A stretch of 64,000 nucleotides of DNA from CAJXNP01 sp050305935 (GTDB taxonomy: Bacteria; Bacteroidota; Bacteroidia; Cytophagales; Cyclobacteriaceae), in contig JBNLGG010000003.1 in assembly GCA_050305935.1 (NCBI GenBank), positions 1-64,000 of the forward strand, written 5' to 3'. Positions 9,051-16,006 of the stretch are shown piece after piece. Numbering within the stretch: position 1 is the stretch's first letter; the number at the start of each line of letters is the position of its first letter. The notes below the pieces were generated by a model, which saw nothing but the letters and a program-made list of their open reading frames with translations, made no database searches and had not been told where the DNA came from. The translations under genes were made by a program, and so were the position numbers.

Positions 9051-9755
9051 TCAGGAACCTTTTTTGGTGGTTTTAGTTGCCAGGTATTTCTTTATATCCG
9101 AGTAGGGGGAGGGGCCACCTTCCACATATTCAATAATTTTTGTCATCGGGATTGTGTCCTTCATTAATATCGCTGTTTTCATTACGTGATTTCCGTGAAA
9201 ATCGTGGCATTGCAGGCAGGTAGTCCACAGGCCATTTTTTATGAGGTCCGTATGGGGAACATCCAGAGGGTCTTCGGTCAGTTCGGTTTCCTGGTGGCAG
9301 TTTTGGCAGTAGCCGGTATTGGAAATCACCAGCCGCACATCATTGTGCTCCAGGTGGCATGACTCGCAATTTTCGGGATGGATCTTTTCGCGGACCTCTG
9401 CAAACCTCGCTTCCTCAAACCGATGTATGGGGTGCCTGTCGTTTGGCCTGTCGTGACATGCCTGACATTTTTTATTGTCCACATCATCATGACCAAATGT
9501 AACTGACTTTTTGCGCTGGCCGAGCAGGTGCATCACGTTCGCCTGTAATTGTTGAAAAACATTTCCTTGCGCTTTCGAATGACAATCCTGGCATACTAAA
9601 TCATCGTGGCCGGTATTCATAGGGCCGAGGCTTACCAGATCATCGTTACCTGGCCACATTAAAATGGTATACATAATCGCCGTCAGAAAAATGCCAATAG
9701 CAAAGCCAAAAAACTGGCGCTCTCTCTTAGGGTTTATTTTAACTTTCCAATTCAT
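9051..9755 (-). CDS. membrane-anchored pentaheme c-type cytochrome
   Basis: 234 residues with one N-terminal transmembrane helix (~15-34) and five CxxCH heme-attachment motifs: CQDCH, CQACH, CESCH, CQNCH and CLQCH. Additional histidines fit bis-His ligation as in cytochrome c3/NapC-NrfH-like proteins. It would carry electrons on the outer face of the cytoplasmic membrane between a quinol or b-type donor and a periplasmic acceptor. It is the last gene of the minus-strand globin/reductase operon, 18 bases after a 48-codon gene. The multiheme call is certain from the motifs; the redox partner is inferred from the neighbours. Confidence 0.9.
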   Translation of the reverse strand: MNWKVKINPKRERQFFGFAIGIFLTAIMYTILMWPGNDDLVSLGPMNTGHDDLVCQDCHSKAQGNVFQQLQANVMHLLGQRKKSVTFGHDDVDNKKCQACHDRPNDRHPIHRFEEARFAEVREKIHPENCESCHLEHNDVRLVISNTGYCQNCHQETELTEDPLDVPHTDLIKNGLWTTCLQCHDFHGNHVMKTAILMKDTIPMTKIIEYVEGGPSPYSDIKKYLATKTTKKGS

Positions 9756-9773
9756 TGTTTAACAATTAATGTT

Positions 9774-9920
9774 TTAGGGTAGCGACTTTTGCGGCGTCAG
9801 CTTGAAAACTTTGATAAGCGCCTCCGAGAGTGTGTTCGCTTCCCTGCCATTTGTACTCAATTGATTTGCTGGTCTCTTTTTGACCTTGTTGAAAAAATTT
9901 TTAGAGATCACATCAGCCAT
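9774..9920 (-). CDS. 48-residue small protein in redox operon
   Basis: Small open frame with ATG at 9920 preceded by AAGGAAG and stop at 9774-9776. The product is basic (begins MADVISKNFF, ends LTPQKSLP) with no membrane helix or cysteine. Its start lies inside the preceding 57-codon frame (13-base overlap), suggesting translational coupling, and it ends 18 bases before the pentaheme cytochrome. No family recognised. It could be an accessory or assembly peptide, or simply a chance frame; position and ribosome site favour a real gene. Confidence 0.45.
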   Translation of the reverse strand: MADVISKNFFNKVKKRPANQLSTNGREANTLSEALIKVFKLTPQKSLP

Positions 9921-10081
9921 CTTCCTTCCGAATCTGTTGGTTTAGTTTTCTTTGAATACCACTGAAATCCCTGTTTTAATAGGTTTAAAAATGATTTTAA
10001 TTCTTCGATGTTGAACACGTCTTTCTCCCTGATTTCAAACTTCGAGCTTTCAAAGGAAGTATGGATACGGTGTAAAATCAT
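9908..10081 (-). CDS. 57-residue small protein in redox operon
   Basis: Open frame with ATG at 10081, six bases after the reductase stop codon, ending at 9908. The product is soluble and charged (begins MILHRIHTSF, with a helical segment FNIEELKSFLNLL). It overlaps the next small gene by 13 bases. Together these two genes fill the otherwise unexplained 330 bases between reductase and cytochrome. No family recognised; the ribosome site is poor (GGAG directly against the ATG), which is not unusual in Bacteroidota. Confidence 0.45.
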   Translation of the reverse strand: MILHRIHTSFESSKFEIREKDVFNIEELKSFLNLLKQGFQWYSKKTKPTDSEGRWLM

Positions 10082-10087
10082 CTCCAG

Positions 10088-11098
10088 CTAGTCTAATTCG
10101 ATTATTACGTTTTCAGAGTCCGGATAACTAACACAGGTCAAAATATACCCTTCATTTTTTTCCTCCGGTGTAAGGATACTATCTACCGCCATTTTTACGG
10201 AACCAGTTTGGCATTTGCTTTTGCATGTACCACACTGGCCGTTAAAGCAGGCAAACCGCATCCGTACACCACCCTCTAATCCAGCATCCAGCAAGCTTTT
10301 TCCAGCTTTCACATTCACCAGGTTTTCGGATTTTTTGGACTTGTAAACTACCTGGAAGTCTGACTCCACACTTTCTTTTTTTGGTGTGAAGCTTTCATAA
10401 TTTATGATGTCCTCGGAAAATCCCGATCGCAAGAGCGAGTCTTTGATGGATTCCATATAGGCGTCCGGCCCGCACATGTAAAAGCTTGCCTTATCGTGCA
10501 AAAAGAAAGGATTTATAGTGAGGTATTGATCTAGTTTTTCAGGATCAAACCGATTGTTCTTATCGGTTAATAGGTGTTCTACGAATAATTTGTCAGCAAA
10601 TCTTTCTTTTAAAATGTCCAATTGCTCTTTAAAAATGATGGAGGCTTCATTCCGGTTAGAGTACAGCAATGTGACTGTGCTCTCCGGTTCGAAATACAAG
10701 GTGGATTTCAGAATTGACAGGAGAGGGGTGATACCGCTTCCCGCACCAAAAAGTACGATACTTCGGCTTTTCTTTTTGTCACTCTCCAATGTAAAATTCC
10801 CCATTGGTTTCATGATGAGAATTGAATCACCTCGTTTTACATCGTTGAATATGTAGTTCGAAATTATTCCGTTTGGTACTTTTTTGACCGTTATAGAAAT
10901 ATCATCGTCGATTCCGGGAGTGCTATTGATCGAATAGGCCCGCCTGTATTCTTTTCCGGTAATTTCGAAGATCAGCGTGATAAACTGACCGCATTTGTAC
11001 CGTATCCTTCCCAAAAAGGGTTGTTTAAACGCAATGGTTATGGCGTCTTCCGTTTCTTTTATTATTTCTTTTACTCTGAGCCGATAGTAGTCCTTCAT
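10088..11098 (-). CDS. FAD/NAD(P)H reductase with C-terminal 2Fe-2S ferredoxin domain
   Basis: 336-residue oxidoreductase built as FAD-binding barrel (RAYSINSTPG, ~54-63), NAD(P)-binding domain (GAGSGITPLLSIL, ~118-130) and a plant-type ferredoxin at the C-terminus (CFNGQCGTCKSKC plus a later TCVSYP Cys, four 2Fe-2S ligands). This is the order of PaaK/Hmp-reductase-like proteins. It would pass electrons from NAD(P)H through FAD and 2Fe-2S to a partner. A single-domain globin is in the same operon, so the pair could be a split flavohemoglobin (NO dioxygenase); electron delivery to the membrane cytochromes is the alternative. Starts with ATG, 12 bases after the membrane gene. Confidence 0.9.
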   Translation of the reverse strand: MKDYYRLRVKEIIKETEDAITIAFKQPFLGRIRYKCGQFITLIFEITGKEYRRAYSINSTPGIDDDISITVKKVPNGIISNYIFNDVKRGDSILIMKPMGNFTLESDKKKSRSIVLFGAGSGITPLLSILKSTLYFEPESTVTLLYSNRNEASIIFKEQLDILKERFADKLFVEHLLTDKNNRFDPEKLDQYLTINPFFLHDKASFYMCGPDAYMESIKDSLLRSGFSEDIINYESFTPKKESVESDFQVVYKSKKSENLVNVKAGKSLLDAGLEGGVRMRFACFNGQCGTCKSKCQTGSVKMAVDSILTPEEKNEGYILTCVSYPDSENVIIELD

Positions 11099-11110
11099 TG
11101 TTGATTGGTT

Positions 11111-11584
11111 TTAATTGTAATAAAAAACAATCCAGATATGGTATATAGCCAGTAATGAAATGGCCAGGGAAAATGCTACATGGGTAATCATCCAGGTTTG
11201 GAAATACCAGTAAGCTTTGGTCTTGACGACGTCAAGGTTAATGAAGCCAATTAGCACATTGGCGAAAAAGGCCATGCTTAGAATCAGCAGATAGGCATAC
11301 CCGAGTTCCATGGAATGGACATAAAAAACTACAGGCGAAAATGCCCCCATCCATTTGTGGATTTCCATGATGACGGGTGAATTATGCTCCCATTTCTTTT
11401 TTACCCTGAACAATGTAAGTGACCACTGAACGGCAATAAAGATAAAAAGCCCAAGCCCCGACCATCTTTTAAAAGTTTCCTCCTGCTGCAAATCATGCAG
11501 CGGTGCCCAAAGCCATCCGAACACCGCTTGCATGATATAAAGCATGAGTAAGAAAATTCCTATATACAAATAACCTTTCTTCAT
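11111..11584 (-). CDS. b-type cytochrome-like integral membrane protein
   Basis: 157 residues with four predicted transmembrane helices and little else. Histidines sit in membrane helices in a pattern suited to heme b ligation: EIHKWMG and FYVHSME in the middle, THVAF and IYHIW near the end, resembling ferric-reductase/cytochrome b561-like membrane domains. It probably shuttles electrons across the membrane for the heme lipoprotein and pentaheme cytochrome encoded beside it. It lies 18 bases after the heme lipoprotein gene. Heme binding is inferred from histidine positions and operon context, not from a family match. Confidence 0.7.
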   Translation of the reverse strand: MKKGYLYIGIFLLMLYIMQAVFGWLWAPLHDLQQEETFKRWSGLGLFIFIAVQWSLTLFRVKKKWEHNSPVIMEIHKWMGAFSPVVFYVHSMELGYAYLLILSMAFFANVLIGFINLDVVKTKAYWYFQTWMITHVAFSLAISLLAIYHIWIVFYYN

Positions 11585-11602
11585 TTTTTAAATGCTACGT
11601 GG

Positions 11603-12412
11603 TCAGTTTTTTAAGATTGCCTCCAAGGTAGACTTTGAAGCAAGCACTTTCACGCTATCCAAAAATGCATCAGCCGTCGGTAGATAATACCCTTCTGCCG
11701 GCCATTTTTCTCCAACTTCCGGTTTTTCCATTTCCTTAAAGCTTTCAACTTCTGCGAGGAAGGCATTGTAAGTAGCCACTGTTCCTTTTCTGTAAGCCAG
11801 TAGGATGGCTTGCAGTTGGTCAAATGAAACCGAGTCTTCAGGGTAGGTCCAGGTGGTAGCACCCATCACATCTCCCAGTTGCCAGTCGGTCTTTGTGGTT
11901 TCCGGGTGTTTGTTATGGCATTCCACACACGGTTTGGCAACGGCAAAATCCGGGAACATGGCGGTTTGAAGGCTGCTGGCTTCATCAAAGAAAAATTTCG
12001 GTTGATGATCTGCTCTTATTTCCTGGAAAAGCTCGTCCTGTTTTCCGGAAAACTTGTTGGACTTTCTGACCGGGAAGTCGGAGCCGAGAAACAATCCCAG
12101 GGGCACCTCACCTTTTTTCTGGATATCTGCAGATATTCCCCGTAAAAAGAGGGCTGGAAGGGGACCGGCTTCTACTTCGTCCTTTTCCCAATCCTCATCA
12201 AATTTTAATCCTTGTGATTTGCCTGCGCCTACGATTGCCTTTGTGTAGAGGGTCCTTGTCACATCATTTTCTTTGGCAACAATCTCAAAAGCTTCTTCGA
12301 CAGAAAAGCTTTTATCTGAAATGGTTTCTCCTTCCTCAGGGAGTGGTGGTCCGCATTTTGTAAAAAAGACGGCTGTGCCGATCAATAAAATTGTTTTTGT
12401 TTTCGTAAACAT
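11603..12412 (-). CDS. DUF3365 (Tll0287-like) heme-binding lipoprotein
   Basis: 269 residues. The N-terminus is a lipoprotein signal with lipobox FFTKC (Cys ~20), so the protein is anchored on the periplasmic side. The rest matches the DUF3365/Tll0287-like layout, a PAS-like heme-binding fold, with a single CxxCH motif in PCVECHNKHPE followed by the family-typical DVMGATTWTYP segment. It probably acts as a redox or gas-sensing c-heme protein. It follows the globin gene after 35 bases in the same operon. Confidence 0.85.
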   Translation of the reverse strand: MFTKTKTILLIGTAVFFTKCGPPLPEEGETISDKSFSVEEAFEIVAKENDVTRTLYTKAIVGAGKSQGLKFDEDWEKDEVEAGPLPALFLRGISADIQKKGEVPLGLFLGSDFPVRKSNKFSGKQDELFQEIRADHQPKFFFDEASSLQTAMFPDFAVAKPCVECHNKHPETTKTDWQLGDVMGATTWTYPEDSVSFDQLQAILLAYRKGTVATYNAFLAEVESFKEMEKPEVGEKWPAEGYYLPTADAFLDSVKVLASKSTLEAILKN

Positions 12413-12447
12413 GATTTTTGACGTTTAAGGTTCAGGTATTGCAATTG

Positions 12448-12855
12448 TTAAGAATAAGCGGCCTCTTTCATGGTGCTAGCCAACACGGTATAAACTTCCA
12501 CCCAGGCGTCCTGAACTTCAGGCGTCCATGAATCACCGAGACCTTTTTCAAGTGTGTAAAGTAAAGCGGTTGCTACTGTGTCGTAATGCTCCGGGGTGAC
12601 GCCATATTCGACGTGCCTTTTTCCCAGCTCTTGTACTACTGGCACCAAGGCCTCCAGGTTATTTAAACCACCTACGGCGGCGCCGATCATTGACATCAGT
12701 TTTTTTCCTTGTTCTTTGATGTCCGTTTTAAAAAGAGGTTTTAACGAAGGATCTAATTCAAAGAGTTTACTGTAGAAAATCTCGGCAGCGGTTTCCGAAA
12801 TAGGGGCGACCTTGGCAAAGGTTCCCTGTACGAGAGATACTTGGTTTTCCGTCAT
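12448..12855 (-). CDS. single-domain globin (bacterial hemoglobin)
   Basis: 135-residue globin of the flavohemoglobin/Vitreoscilla hemoglobin type without a reductase domain. The proximal heme ligand is His81 in GKRHVEYG, the CD1 Phe is in LKPLFK (~42), and a distal Gln is likely in KEQGKK (~49). Such globins bind O2 and NO; with a reductase they detoxify NO to nitrate. It is the promoter-proximal gene of the operon, and a separate FAD/2Fe-2S reductase is encoded three genes downstream. Two Crp/Fnr-like palindromes precede it. Function in NO or low-O2 physiology is inference from family and context. Confidence 0.93.
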   Translation of the reverse strand: MTENQVSLVQGTFAKVAPISETAAEIFYSKLFELDPSLKPLFKTDIKEQGKKLMSMIGAAVGGLNNLEALVPVVQELGKRHVEYGVTPEHYDTVATALLYTLEKGLGDSWTPEVQDAWVEVYTVLASTMKEAAYS

Positions 12856-12898
12856 AGCTATAATTGTTTTGTTATACGTAAAAATACTTATTTAAAGT

Positions 12899-12912
12899 AC
12901 GTAATAATACGT
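12899..12912. promoter_or_regulatory. palindromic operator ACGTA-N4-TACGT, proximal copy
   Basis: Arms ACGTA and TACGT separated by ATAA, centred about 50 bases upstream of the globin ATG. The 5-N4-5 geometry is that of Crp/Fnr-family sites. A weaker version (ACGTA-AAAA-TACTT) overlaps the leader at 12876-12889. It shares both arms and spacer length with the copy at 13041-13054, which argues against chance. A Crp/Fnr regulator is encoded at 15220. Binding is not shown. Confidence 0.6.
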
Positions 12913-13040
12913 GAAAAAAATTAGATACAAAATCATGGCCGGAGTTTGAAATGATTCTAAATAAGGTGTGTGTTTTATAAATATTTGAAAAACAGGTGTT
13001 TGAGAATGAAAACGGAATTCTGGAGTAGTTTAGGTAAAAT

Positions 13041-13054
13041 ACGTATTAATACGT
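13041..13054. promoter_or_regulatory. palindromic operator ACGTA-N4-TACGT, distal copy
   Basis: A perfect 14-base palindrome, ACGTATTAATACGT, about 190 bases upstream of the globin ATG and 142 bases from the proximal copy. The flanking 328-base intergenic region (12856-13183) is AT-rich and holds no gene that I can support, so it reads as a regulatory region for the globin operon. Confidence 0.6.
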
Positions 13055-13183
13055 GTTTTACAATATGGGGAATAGTTCAGGCTTTTTTAATAGAAAAAAT
13101 TTAAAGAAAGGGCTTTTTATTTTTGAATAATGTAAAATTCAAAGGAAATATTGTGGTGAGTACATTTTTTATTGAGTTTGATT

Positions 13184-14980
13184 CTAATCTTCGAAAATGA
13201 CATCCAGCTTAAAACCGATAACCAGGATATCGTCGGTTTGTTTACCACTTCCTTTCCATTCCTCTATTTTGTCATTCAGGATTTTTCTCTGCTCGTCCAT
13301 TGGTTTTTGATGAATATCAAACAGCAGTTGTTTGAATTTCTTTGACATAAATTTGGTATTCGCTTTTCCCCCAAATTGATCCTGATAGCCATCCGAGTAA
13401 ATGTAGAAGGTAGTGGCTTTGTCGATAGGAACAACGTGCTTATTGAACCTGTGATCAACCATGCTCTGGCTTCCACCGATAGAATGTCGGTCACCTTTGA
13501 TTTGATGGAGTTGATTATCCTGGATGTAAATGAGTGGGTTTTTGGCCCCCGAAAATTCAATAATATCTTTTTCCTTGCGGTAAATACAAAGTGCTATGTC
13601 CATCCCGTCTTTGTTTCCGGTATGTTCCTGTTGCAGGGCAGTTCTTATTTCTTTATCGAGTGAATTTAGAATTTGATTTGATTCCGCAATTCCCTGGCTG
13701 ATGATCCCGTTAAGTGCATTCATCCCTATCATTGACATAAATGCTCCGGGTATACCGTGCCCGGTGCAATCTACCGCAGCGATAACCACATCAGGATCGT
13801 ACCAGTTTTTTATTTCGGATATCCAATAGAAATCACCGCTCACCATATCGCGGGGTTTATAAAGTACAAACGACTCCGGGACCAGGTTTTTAAAGACATC
13901 GTTTCGGTGAAGCATCGCTTCCTGAATTCTTTTAGCGTAGTTGATGCTGCTCTGAATACTTTTATTTTTACGGGCAATTTCGTGATTGGCTTTCAGTTTT
14001 CTTTTATATCCAAGAATGGTAACAAAGACCAGGGCACCAGCCAACAATACACCTACGATAATAAAGTTGCGGGTAAGTGCTGCATATTTTAGGCTTTCAT
14101 TTTGCTCCCTGATTTTCATTTCATCCAGGAGTTTGGCGGAATTCAGTAATTCTATTTGTAGTTGCTGATTTTCACTTATTTGTTTTGCCAATTTGAGGGA
14201 CTGCTCTGTTTCTTCCAATGAATACCTGGTAGCAAGCAGAGAATCTTCGGTTATTCGAAGTGCACGGGATGCATTTGATAATTTATACCTGACTGACTTT
14301 TTCTCTTGGTCTGCACTTTTTACCTGGTCTTCCAGTTCCTTCAATTGCCGGTCTGAGAGGGATTCCTTTTCCTGGTTCTCAACGATATTGTCATACAGGG
14401 TCTCATACTCCCTGGCTTTTTTGACATCACCCAAAGCTGTGTGACTGGCAGCTAGCATATGGTAGCAATCGAGCTGGCTTAGGATATCCTTGCTGGTGAT
14501 AGCGATGGACAAGGCCTGTTCAAATAATGGGATTCCCTTTTTGGCTCGGTTATCATCCAGGTAGGCTTTTCCTAAATCGATAAGCGCTTCCTGAAGGTAT
14601 TCGTTTCGATTTAAACTTTGAGCGACCTTCAATCCTTTTTGCAATTGGCTGACAGCCTTTCCGGTTTCATTTTGGTGCATGAAAATCGTACCGCTGAGGT
14701 GGTATGCCAAATATAGCAGGATGTTGTCCTCTACTTTTTTTGCATAAGAGATGCTTTCATCAAGGAATTTTTGAGATAGGTCAGGATTGTTCTGGTTAAA
14801 ATAATATTTTCCAAGCTCATAAGAGAAATAAGCCGCTTTACCATTATTTTTTCCTTCAACCGCATTGTTTAAGCCACTTTCCAATTCTTCCACTGACAAT
14901 TGTTGGGCCTGGACGCAAACCGGTAAAATGAAAAGAAAAAGCAGCAGGAATTTGAATGAATTTTTTGATATGCTTCCCAT
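13184..14980 (-). CDS. TPR-repeat SpoIIE-type PP2C protein phosphatase
   Basis: 598 residues. A signal peptide (ending CVQAQQ) precedes tetratricopeptide repeats (~30-200) placed outside the membrane, a coiled coil (~205-290), one transmembrane helix (~308-330) and a cytoplasmic SpoIIE/PP2C phosphatase domain. The phosphatase motifs are intact: VSGDFYW and AAVDCTGHGIPGAFMS carry metal-binding Asp residues, with a later KNPL and IYSDGYQDQFG. Such proteins dephosphorylate Ser/Thr targets, often anti-sigma antagonists, in response to an external cue. This architecture is frequent in Cytophagales. ATG start at 14980. No partner kinase or antagonist lies alongside. Confidence 0.9.
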   Translation of the reverse strand: MGSISKNSFKFLLLFLFILPVCVQAQQLSVEELESGLNNAVEGKNNGKAAYFSYELGKYYFNQNNPDLSQKFLDESISYAKKVEDNILLYLAYHLSGTIFMHQNETGKAVSQLQKGLKVAQSLNRNEYLQEALIDLGKAYLDDNRAKKGIPLFEQALSIAITSKDILSQLDCYHMLAASHTALGDVKKAREYETLYDNIVENQEKESLSDRQLKELEDQVKSADQEKKSVRYKLSNASRALRITEDSLLATRYSLEETEQSLKLAKQISENQQLQIELLNSAKLLDEMKIREQNESLKYAALTRNFIIVGVLLAGALVFVTILGYKRKLKANHEIARKNKSIQSSINYAKRIQEAMLHRNDVFKNLVPESFVLYKPRDMVSGDFYWISEIKNWYDPDVVIAAVDCTGHGIPGAFMSMIGMNALNGIISQGIAESNQILNSLDKEIRTALQQEHTGNKDGMDIALCIYRKEKDIIEFSGAKNPLIYIQDNQLHQIKGDRHSIGGSQSMVDHRFNKHVVPIDKATTFYIYSDGYQDQFGGKANTKFMSKKFKQLLFDIHQKPMDEQRKILNDKIEEWKGSGKQTDDILVIGFKLDVIFED

Positions 14981-15219
14981 GTTAAAAAATTGTGCTCAAA
15001 TGAGCTTGCCAAAAACAAAAGGCAAATTTATCATTTCCTTTTTTTCGAAACCTTTCTTTATAGGAGGCGAAAAGTACATGGGGGATGAATTTTTTTAATA
15101 GAATTTTATTTTTTACGTGATGTCAAACTACGCTTGTCAAAATTTTAAAGGGTGCTTCCGATTTCCATTTTCATCGACGTTTTTTACTCGCTATTTTTAA
15201 GGAACAAAATGGAATCAGA

Positions 15220-15819
15220 ATGATTATCCCCGAAGAGCTGCTGAGATCTTATTCAGCCAATTTTTTAACTTTTAAAAAAGAAGAATACATTTTCTATGAA
15301 GATGATCGACCGCACCATTTTTACCAGGTGATGGATGGAAGAGTAAAAATGTCCAGCTTTAGCTCGAATGGGCAAGAGTTTATTCAGGGTATTTTTGATA
15401 AGGGTGAAAGTTTTGGCGAACCGGCTATTTTTGGAGGTTTTAACTATCCAAATAATGCCATTGCTTTAGAAGAAAGCACCATTGCAAAAATGCCAGCCGA
15501 TGTTTTTTTAAGACTCTTAAGGGAGAATTTTGAAATCCATTTGAAGTTTACTACGATCATTTCAGAACGACTTAGGTATAAGGCGATCATTCTCAAAGAA
15601 ATCTCGTCTTATTGTCCCGATCATATTGTCATGACTTTTTTAAATTACATAAAGGATAATTCAGAAAAAGACAAGAAAGATGATTTCTACGTCCCCCATA
15701 CGAGGCAGCAAATTGCCGACATGACCGGACTGCGTGTGGAGACTGTGATCAGAACGGTGAGGCAACTTGCAAAGGAAAATAAACTTGAGATTAGAAACCG
15801 GAAGATAATTTTAAAATAG
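15220..15819 (+). CDS. Crp/Fnr-family transcriptional regulator
   Basis: 199-residue regulator: an N-terminal cNMP-type beta barrel (~15-120), a dimerisation helix, and a C-terminal winged helix-turn-helix (HTRQQIADMTGLRVETVIRTVRQL, positions ~160-183). The recognition helix begins RVETVIR, keeping the Glu and Arg used by Crp/Fnr proteins on DNA. Only one cysteine (SSYCPDH) is present, so the 4Fe-4S O2 sensing of true FNR is excluded. The barrel lacks a clear cAMP phosphate cassette, so a different ligand, such as heme or NO as in DNR/NnrR, is possible. It lies 2.4 kb from the palindromes before the globin operon and is a natural candidate for binding them, though unproven. ATG at 15220. Confidence 0.9.
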   Translation: MIIPEELLRSYSANFLTFKKEEYIFYEDDRPHHFYQVMDGRVKMSSFSSNGQEFIQGIFDKGESFGEPAIFGGFNYPNNAIALEESTIAKMPADVFLRLLRENFEIHLKFTTIISERLRYKAIILKEISSYCPDHIVMTFLNYIKDNSEKDKKDDFYVPHTRQQIADMTGLRVETVIRTVRQLAKENKLEIRNRKIILK

Positions 15820-16006
15820 TTAGTTTTATTTTTCTATTATTTATGATCAAAAGCACTTTTATAGTAAAAAAGTTCAATTTATTCATCGAAATGTCTATTA
15901 ATATGCTGTTATTGAAGCAATTTTAATAGTTTGAAATAATTTTATCCTAATTGTTTTATTGTCAAAATATTTTTTAACATTTTTTTAACACTTCAACCAA
16001 AACATT

